The position numbers and the translations under genes were made by a program. The notes under the pieces were generated by a model. It ran no database searches, was not told the DNA's origin, and saw nothing but the letters and a program-made list of their open reading frames with translations. Of a stretch of 64,000 nt of DNA, positions 54,473-63,570 are shown in pieces. Positions within the stretch are counted from its first letter, which is position 1; each line of letters starts with the position of its first letter. Source of the stretch: JAKVCB01 sp965243695 (GTDB lineage Bacteria; Planctomycetota; Planctomycetia; Pirellulales; Lacipirellulaceae); the NCBI GenBank assembly GCA_965243695.1, contig CBDEWC010000039.1, positions 310,001 to 374,000 of the forward strand. The letters run 5' to 3'.

Positions 54473-54827
54473 GGGGCCGGGAGGGCGCAAGAACGCGAAT
54501 GTTTTGACGCAACCCGAGGGCGCCCCGAACGGTTGTGGCGCAGCCCGTTGGTCGTGGTCATCTTGTCCGGTGGATTTCGAGGAACTCATCCCTGAAGGAC
54601 TTTTAAGACGTCCTTTGTAGCGTTCACCGGCCCGGTTACGAGAGCAGATCCCTGGTAGAGATATTTTCTGTATACTTTACTTGGGAGGGTCTCTACGAAG
54701 GCGCAAGTTGGTGATTTGACGGGTGTGCCCGGCCTTGGCCCCCTGAAAACACCATGTCCTTCTGGAAACACCATGTCCGCTGAAAAATCTTGCGTGCCAT
54801 CCACCGAACAACGGTGCAGAAAGTGAT
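54473..54827. other. Spacer between two GH-like genes
   Basis: No gene is seen. A 19-bp-period direct repeat of CTG(A/G)AAACACCATGTCC lies at 54743-54759 and 54762-54778, about 50 bp before the next start. Confidence 0.7.
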
Positions 54828-56717
54828 TTGATGAGACGACGACTGTGGATCCGTTGCCTTTGCTGCGGCCTGTTGACGGGCGGCAATTTTCTATGGGGCG
54901 AGGAAGATCCGGGAGCCAAACAACCTTATTCGTTCACCCGGGTGGTGACCCATTGGAGCGAATACGACCGCGACGACTACCTTCCCTTCCTGGAGGAAGC
55001 AAAACCGGATATTGCCCAGGTTGGATTTTACGGGGCACACTTCTGGAGCCTCGCCAATACCCCGTACGGAAAGGGTTACCCTGCGCATTTCCCGGTCCAG
55101 GGTTATCGCGAGTGTTCGCGGTGGTTTGACAACTTGAACCATGGTATTCACCAGCGCGGAGTCAAAGCCATTGGGCACTTCAACGTGATGTTCCTCATCG
55201 GAGACCCCGAGACGTCAGAGGGACCGCGGGGTTTCTTCAAGTTCTATCGTGACGATTGGGAGGAAGCGGAGTTGGGACCCAGGCCGGTCGAAGATCCGAC
55301 AGATCTTCTGGAGCGAAACCGGGATGGAACCCTGATCTCGAGCAATATTTATCGTATAGGCGGTATGCAAGAGTACTGGGCCTGCCTGAGAAACCCGCAC
55401 TGGAGAGCGATCCTCAAGGCGTGGGTCCGCTTTGGCATCAAGCGGGGGCTCGATGGCTTCATCATCAACTACTACTACCGCCACGACTGCCATTGTGACC
55501 ACTGCATCTTGGCGTTCAAGAACTACCTCTCAGCTCGCTTCACGCCCGAGCAGCTTGCGGAGCTTTTCGGGATTACTGACCTGGAGGGGCATACGTTTGA
55601 CGACATCGTAAGCTGGCATTCCCCGGAATCCTCCACACCGCTGAAGCGCGAAGCGCTTCGTTTTTCACAGATTACCAACAAGCAGGCTTTCGACGAAGTG
55701 TTTGTGAAGTTTGGCCGCAGCCTGAAGCCAGATCTCATCGTCGCGCAATGGAATCATCTGGGCGACTTCTCTCAGATCGAGGGAGACGAAAAATGCATGC
55801 TCCCGGGAGACTTGTGGTCTCGAGACGAAGACTACCTCTGGTACAGCCTGGGCGGCGTAGCCAATTTCACCCGGTTGAAGGAGGGTTTTCTTGGCGAGGG
55901 AACTCTCCAGGCGCGGTATGTTCGTGGTGCCTCGGGTGACAAGAGCTACACCCTGGGAAAATACGAGGGCGTTCGCATTCGGGCCTCGATCGCTGAACTG
56001 GCTGCCAACGGTGGCGCGCCGATGGGATTCTACACCTGGTTCAACGAACCTGAGGCTCGGAAGGTCATCACTACCTATTACCGATTCCTCGAGCGTCACG
56101 ACAGCCTCTACCAAGACAATAGGTCGCACGGAGAGGTCCTACTTTTATTTCCCCGTAGTTCGATCCATGCGGGAGATCTTTCCCCGCGCGACCATTTTCG
56201 GGAACTTGGCCAGCGACTTTTGAACGAACATGTCCTGTTTGACATCCTCCCGGACGACATGGCAACGCCCGAGGTTCGCCAGCGATACTCGATGGTGGTT
56301 GACGCAAAGGACAAGTCGGTTTCTCCTGCGGCTCTTGTGGAAATGCTTCCTCCCCAGCGGAGCCATTTTGATGCGCCCGGCACGGTTCGTGTTTCTGCGA
56401 GCCGCCCTGCCGGCCTGGATGACCTGACCCTGCACTTCGTGAATTACAACCGGGTTGAAAGGGGCGAAGGTGGGAATCCGGCCGGTACGATCGCCGACGA
56501 AAAGCCCATCGCAGCGGAGCCGTTTGCTGCGACGATTCGGATCCCTGCAGGCTTTACGGTGGCGCGAATCGATTTTCTGACTCCCGAAGCCAGCGAGTCG
56601 CGACCGGTCAGCTACGAGTCCGAATCTGGGGTGGTGAAAATCGAAGTCCCCTCCTTTCTTGTTTACGGGGTCGTCACGATACAACTGGAAAACAGCGACA
56701 AGAAAACATCTGGCTAA
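54828..56717 (+). CDS. Secreted GH42/trimerisation-type glycosidase-like protein
   Basis: The 629-aa protein has a signal sequence ending near FLWGEE. The barrel part includes KPDIAQVGFYGAHFWSLANT, GVKAIGHFNVMFLIGDPE, RFGIKRGLDGFIINYYYR, a CHCDHC cluster followed by FKNYLSARFTPEQLAELFG, and KPDLIVAQWNHLGDFSQIEG. The CxCxxC-F..YL..r pattern is seen in GH42-like and related putative glycosidases of planctomycetes and Verrucomicrobia. A Rossmann-like trimerisation domain (LLFPRSSIHAGDLSP, LLNEHVLFDILPDD) and a C-terminal beta-sandwich follow. The substrate is unknown. It may be co-transcribed with the preceding GH-like gene (355-bp gap). Confidence 0.78.
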   Translation: MMRRRLWIRCLCCGLLTGGNFLWGEEDPGAKQPYSFTRVVTHWSEYDRDDYLPFLEEAKPDIAQVGFYGAHFWSLANTPYGKGYPAHFPVQGYRECSRWFDNLNHGIHQRGVKAIGHFNVMFLIGDPETSEGPRGFFKFYRDDWEEAELGPRPVEDPTDLLERNRDGTLISSNIYRIGGMQEYWACLRNPHWRAILKAWVRFGIKRGLDGFIINYYYRHDCHCDHCILAFKNYLSARFTPEQLAELFGITDLEGHTFDDIVSWHSPESSTPLKREALRFSQITNKQAFDEVFVKFGRSLKPDLIVAQWNHLGDFSQIEGDEKCMLPGDLWSRDEDYLWYSLGGVANFTRLKEGFLGEGTLQARYVRGASGDKSYTLGKYEGVRIRASIAELAANGGAPMGFYTWFNEPEARKVITTYYRFLERHDSLYQDNRSHGEVLLLFPRSSIHAGDLSPRDHFRELGQRLLNEHVLFDILPDDMATPEVRQRYSMVVDAKDKSVSPAALVEMLPPQRSHFDAPGTVRVSASRPAGLDDLTLHFVNYNRVERGEGGNPAGTIADEKPIAAEPFAATIRIPAGFTVARIDFLTPEASESRPVSYESESGVVKIEVPSFLVYGVVTIQLENSDKKTSG

Positions 56718-56770
56718 GGAAAAGGACGCTGTGGGTGGCCTGTAAGCATCCAGTCGCCAGGCCATTGGAA

Positions 56771-56807
56771 GACTTGCAAATATATATGGGGAGACTTGCA
56801 AATATAT
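56771..56807. repeat. 22-bp-period direct repeat after GH-like gene
   Basis: GACTTGCAAATATAT occurs at 56771-56785 and 56793-56807, 54 bp beyond the GH-like stop codon. Confidence 0.9.
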
Positions 56808-56912
56808 TAGGTGACTGGAAACAACTTTAAAGCCGATGTGAGTGCACGCGAACCGGTGGATGCGTTGCCCCCAAAGCGAACGTCAAGCACGCAGCGAACC
56901 TAAAGCAAGTGA

Positions 56913-57054
56913 GCCGTTATCTACTACACGGTCAAGGCCCGCCTCATTGCGACAACGGCTGCCGAACTTTTGCAAAGACTCAGAGACGGCACGCTCGCCA
57001 ACCAAAAGCCCGATGGCAAAGATGCCATCGCTTCCATGAAGCGGGCCGTACTTG
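56913..57054 (+). pseudogene. Remnant of a small conserved gene
   Basis: Between the GH-like and HEAT genes the plus strand encodes YYTVKARLIATTAAELLQ then RLRDGTLANQKPDGKDAIAS and MKRAV. From memory this matches the N-terminal part of a small planctomycete protein with a 'DGTI..QkPDG.EI..SM.RA' motif. The frame begins right after a TGA with no ATG, GTG or TTG at the expected start, and similarity ends after MKRAV. Both ends are therefore lost. It is antisense to the end of the HEAT gene only beyond 57062. Confidence 0.45.
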
Positions 57055-57061
57055 TCCTTGC

Positions 57062-59644
57062 TTATCGAGCCAGTAATCTAACGGGGCTGCCACCTGCTTC
57101 GATTCTTTGCGACAAGGCCGACTCGAGTTGGCGTTTTAGATTTGGTTTCGAGTCCAACAGGTTCAATCGGTCGCGCACCAGGGGGGCGACTGGTGCTGCT
57201 TTGCCGCCCAGGGCGTTGAGCAGTGAGATGGTGTCCTCCCACTCCTGGGCACCCCTCGGACAACTCGTGTTGCCCAAAAGGTCGACCATGGTTTTGAGGT
57301 CGGACGGATCGCCCCGAATCGAGAAGAGGGCGTAGCACGTGTCGGCCAGGTACGGGTTTTCCGGGGTGCGGTATTTTTCCAGGACCGCAACGGCCTCTGA
57401 CGCAGCCGGACCGATCGCTGCCAGCGCAAAAGTCACCGGACGGTCCTCACCTTTGGATTCGGCGTAAGACTTGACCAAAAGCGGGACCGCGTCGGCAGCG
57501 GCTGGCCCTATTCCTGAGAGAAGTCGTAGTCCGATCGCGCGCTCGTCCCCTTTTGGTTTTTTGGCCATCTTCATCACGTCAGGCAGTATCGGCCCGGCGG
57601 CTTCGCCGCAGCGGGCCAGGCCGTAGGCAGCAATCCACCGAACATCCTCATGCGAATCACCGAGCGATTGCCGTAGCGCCGGCACGACTGTGTGAGCGTG
57701 CGGCGAAACATCTTCAGTTACATATCCGCCCACTTTGTCGTCCCAGTTTTGGGGTCGGGCAATTCCCGCCAGGGCAAATGTGGCGGCCTGGCGGATGAAA
57801 GGATCATGATTCGACAACAGTGAGGCTATTTTTGATGCCGCCGGGTACGCTTCAGGACCGATCGCATCCAGGGCGTGCAGGGCGGGAATGCGAACTTCCG
57901 GATCATCGAGTAACCTGGTCAGCGCCGGTGTGGCTGGAGCGGCCTGGGGTCCCCGTTCAAACAAAGCCCAGGCAGCAGCCCGACGCCTTGCGACCTGAGG
58001 ATCCTCCAACCCGTCGATGCACTGTTGCACTGATTTTCCGCGGAAGGCAGCCGCTTCGTCTTTTAGCTGTCTGGTCGGCGCTTGGTGATCGACGACCGGT
58101 CCAAGTCGCTCGATATAATCGGCTGCCTTGGCTCGAATCGCGTCATATTCGTCAATGTCCAGAGGGCTGCCTGCCTCGACGTCATGCGGCTGAACATCGG
58201 TAAGCGTGAGACGTGCCCTCAGTCCCTCCAGCCAGGTTCCTGCCTCGACTGCTAATGGATCGGATTTCTTGGTCTTGACCAGATCTTCAACCATCTGCAG
58301 GTAGCGGTAATCGTCAACGCCTTCGCGGCGAGCTTCCCAACCCATGTGGGGCATTGGCTCGTTGCTGCCGGGTTTCCACCAGACCTGGCTGTGGCGATTG
58401 TGCGCGTAAGCCCAAATCCAATTGCCGCTGAACTTGTGGGCCCAGGTGTGCAGTCCCGCAAAATATCGTTGACTCACCGGACTGTAGTGCTTTCTCCAGA
58501 TCTGATACGAGTAGACCCAGACCTCTGCACCCATCCGTTTGGCCTCGGCCAGAATTTCCGGGGTGACCAAACCGTCGTGCAGCGTCCACACGTCATGGAT
58601 GTCACCATATGCGTACACGGGTGAGATGTGACTCATGTCGCTCGAGAGGCGAATGGGAAGCGGGCGGAGGGGAGCGTAAGTCTCTCGCAGCCCGATTCCT
58701 GGATAAAGTCCTTCATCCCGTCCGAACACCATAAGTTCTGGCCATCCATGCTGGTGTCGTTCCGAGTCCAGCCACGCCACCGCAGCTTCCATTTGTTTTT
58801 GAGAGATGTCATCGCCACAGATGCTGAGTTGCACCGCGATACAAGGAATGTCTGGTTGAGTGAGTCCCGCCTGTTGGGCCAGTGGGAGGGACGTGTCGAC
58901 CATGTGGCTATTGAGTGGCGGTATCTGGGTGCGGAAGTCTCCCGCGTGAAAAAACGTGGCCGAGTTCTGGCCGTGCGCTGCCATGTCGCGATAAATTTCT
59001 AGCGCAAGGTCATCTTCCAAATCCCATACTCCAAATCGCGTGGGCAAAAAATCTTCACGATAATAGGCGCCAAATACAGCGCGTGGCGCTGCCAGGCTGA
59101 ACGGTCTGACCTGGACTTTGAGGTCAAGTTCTGTCGCCGCTTCTCCTGCCGGCTTGATCACGACTTTTCCCCGATGCATGCCGGGAGACGTTTTGGGGCC
59201 CGCATGGACCAGTAGCCAGAAATTAACCGAGTGGCCCTTGTCAAGATTGTCAACAACATCTCCCCGTTGCAGGTAAATTTCGCCGGGTACCTCCATCAGG
59301 ATGACCGTTTCGGGCTCTGTGGAGAGCTGTTGCTGCAGCTCTGGATCAATACGGTGATAAACTTTCACTTGAAGATCCGATTGGACCGTGATCCGAATAT
59401 CCTTCAGTCCACCGGTCACCGCGTGAACACCGATTTGAATCGGTTCGTACTCTCCACGGGCCAAGGTGCAGGAGACCGTCTCTACAATTGCTTCCGGCTG
59501 CGGGTTGTGGGTCGGTGAAAAATTCCCCAGCGTGGTGTGCTCGAAGACCACGTATCCTGTGTCGTTCCCGGCGCAGGTGACACTCATAGCCAGAACGATG
59601 GCGAGTGTAGAATACCGAGATAGTTTTTTTGTCACGTTCCACAT
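57062..59644 (-). CDS. Secreted DUF4091 glycosidase-like protein with HEAT repeats
   Basis: The ATG at 59644 has GAGGA 8 nt upstream and gives 860 aa with a signal peptide (STLAIVLAMSVTCAGND). The first 550 residues are a beta-sandwich plus TIM-barrel with CTLARGEYEPIQIGVHAV, WLLVHAGPKTSPGMHRGKV and the DUF4091-type closing motif EARREGVDDYRYLQMVEDL. The last 300 are HEAT/armadillo helices (RRRAAAWALFERGPQAAPA, IRQAATFALAGIA, VRWIAAYGLARCGEAAGP). DUF4091 proteins are predicted glycosidases. HEAT repeats suggest a partner or polymer-binding scaffold. It converges with the GH-like gene. Confidence 0.82.
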   Translation of the reverse strand: MWNVTKKLSRYSTLAIVLAMSVTCAGNDTGYVVFEHTTLGNFSPTHNPQPEAIVETVSCTLARGEYEPIQIGVHAVTGGLKDIRITVQSDLQVKVYHRIDPELQQQLSTEPETVILMEVPGEIYLQRGDVVDNLDKGHSVNFWLLVHAGPKTSPGMHRGKVVIKPAGEAATELDLKVQVRPFSLAAPRAVFGAYYREDFLPTRFGVWDLEDDLALEIYRDMAAHGQNSATFFHAGDFRTQIPPLNSHMVDTSLPLAQQAGLTQPDIPCIAVQLSICGDDISQKQMEAAVAWLDSERHQHGWPELMVFGRDEGLYPGIGLRETYAPLRPLPIRLSSDMSHISPVYAYGDIHDVWTLHDGLVTPEILAEAKRMGAEVWVYSYQIWRKHYSPVSQRYFAGLHTWAHKFSGNWIWAYAHNRHSQVWWKPGSNEPMPHMGWEARREGVDDYRYLQMVEDLVKTKKSDPLAVEAGTWLEGLRARLTLTDVQPHDVEAGSPLDIDEYDAIRAKAADYIERLGPVVDHQAPTRQLKDEAAAFRGKSVQQCIDGLEDPQVARRRAAAWALFERGPQAAPATPALTRLLDDPEVRIPALHALDAIGPEAYPAASKIASLLSNHDPFIRQAATFALAGIARPQNWDDKVGGYVTEDVSPHAHTVVPALRQSLGDSHEDVRWIAAYGLARCGEAAGPILPDVMKMAKKPKGDERAIGLRLLSGIGPAAADAVPLLVKSYAESKGEDRPVTFALAAIGPAASEAVAVLEKYRTPENPYLADTCYALFSIRGDPSDLKTMVDLLGNTSCPRGAQEWEDTISLLNALGGKAAPVAPLVRDRLNLLDSKPNLKRQLESALSQRIEAGGSPVRLLAR

Positions 59645-60194
59645 TTGTCGTTCCTCGTTTGGTTCTTCAAGCCGGGGCGCCGGGTCTTTGATGGAGACCC
59701 GTTTTACCCGTGATTGCCACAAAATGGGTGCCGGCATTCTAGCATAGGGCCCCTTGCATTGTCGTGTGTTGTTGGGCGGTGACCACTTTACGGCGAGCCC
59801 TGATGGGCATGTACGGACAGGTGTGACCCTGGTAGACACTCTGAAACGGGGTTAAAACAGGTTTTAGAGAATTTTGTGGAGGTCGTACAAAAAACAGTTG
59901 CAAGATGAGCGGGAGGTTGATCGGTCGGACACCCTCACAGCCAGCCGACGATGGACCCGCTGGTGATACTGCAAGCCGTCAACACCGATTTGCATTGGCC
60001 GGTGGCGGCGCATGTTGGTTTCTCGGTAAATTGCCAGCCAAGACGCACTTGGCCCCAACATGGTTTGCGATTATTGTACCAGCGGGTGGTTTGATTGTCG
60101 TATGCGACAAAGACTTCCAGGGACTTCCAGGGACTCAGACGACTACGCAGCCCGTTTCATAGGAAACCAGCGACCCCAACACCCGTGGTATCCC
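59645..60194. other. Spacer between HEAT gene and lyase gene
   Basis: No gene is supported in these 550 bp. A 10-bp direct duplication (GACTTCCAGG at 60112-60121 and 60122-60131) is the only marked feature. The lyase frame is open back to 60060, but without family similarity upstream of 60195. Confidence 0.55.
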
Positions 60195-61076
60195 ATGGAG
60201 TTTAATCCAGAGAGATGTCGATCGTTGTTATTCGTGCCGGCCGGTAATGCGCGGTATTTAAAGAGTGCACTGCAGGGTTCGGCCGACGTGATTCAGCTTG
60301 ACCTGGAAGATGCAATTCCGCCGGACCGGAAAGAGCAGGCTCGTGCCGAGGCGCGCGAGGCAGTCGACCGTATTCACGACGCGGGTCGAGTTGGCACGGT
60401 TCGGATTAACGACGGGATGTCCCTGGCATTGGCCGATCTCGAAGCTGTTGTGGGGCCAGGCCTGGCGGGCCTGACGGTTCCCAAGGTTGCTTCTGCGGAG
60501 CAATTGCAGCAGCTTGACGAAGCAGTGACTGCCCTGGAAGACAAACGCCAGGTGCCGACAGGAGCAATTCGGCTGGTGGCCCAAATTGAGTCGGCTGCCG
60601 GAGTCCTGAATGTACGCGAGATTGCCAGCGCCACTCCGCGACTGGTCGCCATGGGCCTGGGCATGGAAGATCTGGCAGCCGAGCTTGGTAGCAGTGTGGA
60701 CCCGGATGCGCTTTATTTTCCGAGCATGCTGTTGCTCTACGCGGCCCGTGAAGCGGGCGTAACTCCGCTCGGATACCTGGGTTCAATCACGATGTACAAC
60801 GATGCCACCACATTCAGCCAGTGGATTGGACGTGCCCACTCGCTGGGATTTGAAGGGGGGTTTGCGATCCATCCCAACCAGGTCGAGATTCTCAACACCG
60901 AATTTGCTCCCACCCAGCGGGAAGCCCAGCAGGCCAGCCAGCTTATCGAGGCGTTCGAGAGCCGAACGGACAAAAGTGTGGGGGCTTTTTCATGGGAAGG
61001 GCGCATGGTAGACAAACCGGTCGTCGATCGGGCGAGTCGTACGTTGAAGCGTTACGAACATCTTGCCGACTCCTGA
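60195..61076 (+). CDS. HpcH/HpaI-CitE-type CoA-ester lyase
   Basis: The ATG at 60195 (MEFNPERCRSLLFVPAGN) gives 293 aa, the usual CitE size. Family motifs are IQLDLEDAIPP, TVRINDG, GLTVPKVASAEQL, the acidic VAQIESAAG and GGFAIHPNQVE. This family cleaves or forms 3-hydroxyacyl-CoA thioesters such as malyl-CoA, citramalyl-CoA or citryl-CoA with Mg. The two following genes encode a CoA-ligase pair, which supports a malyl-CoA or similar dicarboxyl-CoA substrate. That is inference from context. Confidence 0.85.
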   Translation: MEFNPERCRSLLFVPAGNARYLKSALQGSADVIQLDLEDAIPPDRKEQARAEAREAVDRIHDAGRVGTVRINDGMSLALADLEAVVGPGLAGLTVPKVASAEQLQQLDEAVTALEDKRQVPTGAIRLVAQIESAAGVLNVREIASATPRLVAMGLGMEDLAAELGSSVDPDALYFPSMLLLYAAREAGVTPLGYLGSITMYNDATTFSQWIGRAHSLGFEGGFAIHPNQVEILNTEFAPTQREAQQASQLIEAFESRTDKSVGAFSWEGRMVDKPVVDRASRTLKRYEHLADS

Positions 61077-61142
61077 CAGTATAGAAACGACGGGCGAAGT
61101 TCAGAAACCGCGCTGAGGTCTACCAGCGAAGTGTTTAGGAAT

Positions 61143-61209
61143 GACCACAAACGAAGTTTGACCACAAACGAAGTTTGCAGAAATGACCACAAACGAAGTT
61201 TGCAGAAAT
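61143..61209. repeat. 17/25-bp tandem repeat between lyase and ligase genes
   Basis: GACCACAAACGAAGTTT is present three times (61143, 61160, 61185). The last two copies continue with GCAGAAAT, giving a 25-bp unit. It occupies the 5' leader of the CoA-ligase genes, ending 46 bp before the ATG, and could influence operon read-through. Confidence 0.94.
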
Positions 61210-61255
61210 GAGTAAGTAGCGCGATGGAAAAATTCTGCTTGGAGATGTGTGCATC

Positions 61256-62446
61256 ATGAGACTGGTGGAACATCAAGCCCGACAGCTACTGGCCGGCTAT
61301 GGTCTGCGGTTTGCCGAGTCGGTCGTCGTCGACTCCGTCGCTGCTGCCACGGAGGCGGCTGACAAACTGGGCTCCGCGGTGATGCTCAAGGCCCAAGTTC
61401 CCTTTGGTGGTCGTGCCAAGGCAGGGGCGGTGCGAAGTGCCACTACTCCAGACGAGGCCGCAACGGAGGCCGACCGTCTGCTGGGGATGCAATTGGGTGG
61501 CATGACGGTGACCCGAATCTCGGTGGAAGCCAAGGTCACCTTCAGCCGGGAGTTTTACGTGGGTGTGACCTGGGACACGGCTCAAAAGTTGCCGATGGCC
61601 CTTCTGGGAACCGGGGGAGGTGTGGACGTTGAGCAAACGGGTTCCCCGATGGTACGACGAACTTTTGATCCCTGGACCGGATTGGCGGCCTGCAAAGGTC
61701 GTGAAATGGCGGCCGAAGCGGGGCTCGGCGGTAAGACCCTGGTTGTGGTTGGCAGCGTGATCGAAAAACTCGTGCGGGCCTTTCTGGAAGCCGATGCGGT
61801 CGTCGCGGAGATCAACCCGCTGGTGGAGATTTCCGCTGGCGATCTTCTCGGGGTTGATGCCCACTTTGAAATGGAGGATGACGCCGCGTATCGCCAGCAA
61901 TCGCGGTTGGAACCATTGGGTGAGATTGTCTCTACGGCAACCGGTCGCCCCCCGACCTCGCTGGAACTCGAAGCCGAGCGGATCGACGCGCAAGATCATC
62001 GTGGCGTGGCAGGGCGGGTTGTGGAGTTTGACGGCGACCTGGCTCTTTTGATTGGCGGCGGCGGTGCCAGTCTCACTGTGTTTGATGCCATTCTCAAGTA
62101 TGGTGGCAAGCCGGCCAATTACTGTGAAATTGGGGGAAATCCGACCGAGGAAAAAGTGGCTGCCCTCACGCAACTGCTGATCTCCAGGCCGCAGGTGCGA
62201 TCTCTGGCAGTCATTATGAACGTGGTGAACAACACGCGGGCCGATGTGGTTGCCCGGGGAGTTCTGGCTGGCGCCGAAGCTGCCGGAAAGAAAGCTTCGG
62301 AAGTCATCTCTCTGTTTCGTATTCCCGGTTCCTGGGAAGACGAGGCGCGTGCCATCATGAGCTCGGCCGGCGTGCGAGTCTTTGGACGTGAAACATCGCT
62401 CGACGAATCAGCTCGATTGGCCACAGGAGGACAGCATGCTTCTTGA
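61256..62446 (+). CDS. CoA ligase beta subunit (SucC/MtkA-like)
   Basis: The ATG at 61256 gives 396 aa, the length of SucC. It has an ATP-grasp N-terminal half (MRLVEHQARQLLAGYGL, VMLKAQVPFGGRAKAG, DAVVAEINPLVE) and the CoA-ligase C-terminal half (IGGGGASLTVFDAILKYGGK, PANYCEIGGNPTEEK). With an alpha subunit such proteins form a CoA thioester from a dicarboxylate and ATP via a phosphohistidine. A succinyl-CoA synthetase or malate thiokinase role is possible. The lyase gene upstream favours malate or a relative, but the sequence alone does not decide. Confidence 0.83.
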   Translation: MRLVEHQARQLLAGYGLRFAESVVVDSVAAATEAADKLGSAVMLKAQVPFGGRAKAGAVRSATTPDEAATEADRLLGMQLGGMTVTRISVEAKVTFSREFYVGVTWDTAQKLPMALLGTGGGVDVEQTGSPMVRRTFDPWTGLAACKGREMAAEAGLGGKTLVVVGSVIEKLVRAFLEADAVVAEINPLVEISAGDLLGVDAHFEMEDDAAYRQQSRLEPLGEIVSTATGRPPTSLELEAERIDAQDHRGVAGRVVEFDGDLALLIGGGGASLTVFDAILKYGGKPANYCEIGGNPTEEKVAALTQLLISRPQVRSLAVIMNVVNNTRADVVARGVLAGAEAAGKKASEVISLFRIPGSWEDEARAIMSSAGVRVFGRETSLDESARLATGGQHAS

Positions 62447-63317
62447 CCCGCAGGCTGAAATCATGGTGCAGGGAATCACCGGCCGCGAGGCAAGCGCCAT
62501 GGTCGCCGACATGCTCGAGTATGGCAGCCGCGTTGTCGCTGGGGTTACGCCTGGTAAGGGGGGCCAGGAGGTCCATGGTAAAAAGGTCTACGACACGGTA
62601 GCCCAACTCAAAAAGGACCATGCCCCTACGGTCTCGGTCATTTCCGTTCCGGCACCAGCCGTCCTCGATGCGTCTCTGGAAGCGATTGGGCACGGGATCG
62701 AGCTTTGCCTGATCATGTCCGAACGGGTTCCGCGCCGCGACACAAGCAAAATCCTCGTCGCGGCCGGGCAGGCGGGCTGTCAGGTCATCGGTCCGAATTC
62801 GTTGGGACTCATCCGGCCACACGAGGCAAAACTGGGTACCATCGGCGGCAGGATTGACAACGTGCAAAGATCTTTCACCCCGGGTAGCACGGCCATTCTT
62901 TCCCGAAGTGGAGGGATGACGACCGAAATTGCCAGCTTTTTGACAAGCCACGGGATTGGGCAAAGTGTTGCCGTCGGTGTCGGTGGAGACCCGATCGTCG
63001 GTGCCAACTTTGTCCAATTGGTGGCAGCCCTGGAAAATGACCCTGCCACCCGTTCGGTGGTTCTTTATGGTGAGCCGGGCGGAACGGCCGAAGAAGACCT
63101 GGCCGAGATGTTGCTGCGGCGTAAAAGCCGTCTGCGGATCAACGCATTTCTTTCGGGTCGCTTTGTCGACGATCTGGAGGGAGTTCGTTTCGGACATGCC
63201 GCCGTGATTGTCGAACGGGGCCGCGGCTCGGTCGAAGGCAAGAAGAAGGCACTAGAAAAGGCAGGCGTGTTTGTCGCCGATCGATTTGATGATTTGCTTG
63301 AGGGATTGAGCGGCTAG
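62436..63317 (+). CDS. CoA ligase alpha subunit (SucD/MtkB-like)
   Basis: The ATG at 62436 has AGGAGG 5 nt upstream and overlaps the beta-subunit gene by 11 bp, so the two are translationally coupled. The 293-aa protein has the CoA-binding Rossmann start (EIMVQGITGREASAMVADML, VVAGVTPGKGGQEVHG), VIGPNSLGLIRP, ILSRSGGMTTEIASFLT and a conserved His in RFGHAAVIVERGRGS at the site of the phosphohistidine of SucD. All key motifs are present, so the enzyme is likely active. Substrate as for the beta subunit. Confidence 0.87.
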   Translation: MLLDPQAEIMVQGITGREASAMVADMLEYGSRVVAGVTPGKGGQEVHGKKVYDTVAQLKKDHAPTVSVISVPAPAVLDASLEAIGHGIELCLIMSERVPRRDTSKILVAAGQAGCQVIGPNSLGLIRPHEAKLGTIGGRIDNVQRSFTPGSTAILSRSGGMTTEIASFLTSHGIGQSVAVGVGGDPIVGANFVQLVAALENDPATRSVVLYGEPGGTAEEDLAEMLLRRKSRLRINAFLSGRFVDDLEGVRFGHAAVIVERGRGSVEGKKKALEKAGVFVADRFDDLLEGLSG

Positions 63318-63570
63318 CTTGGCCAAAAAGATTTGATTCGGGACTATAAACGGGCCAAAAAATAATCTTATCCCGTTTCAGGACAATTACTTACGTCTAA
63401 AGTTGTCCATGGAGGTCTGTTTCTAATATCCTCCTAAAATACTTGCCTCTCCTATTTAACCCATCTATCATATATTGGCGGAAAAATGGTCATTTTGTCA
63501 TGTTTTCCGCCCAAGAACCCCGATTGCGTTTCCAGGAGCCCTTTCCACCCCCTTGTAAAGGATCGATTCC

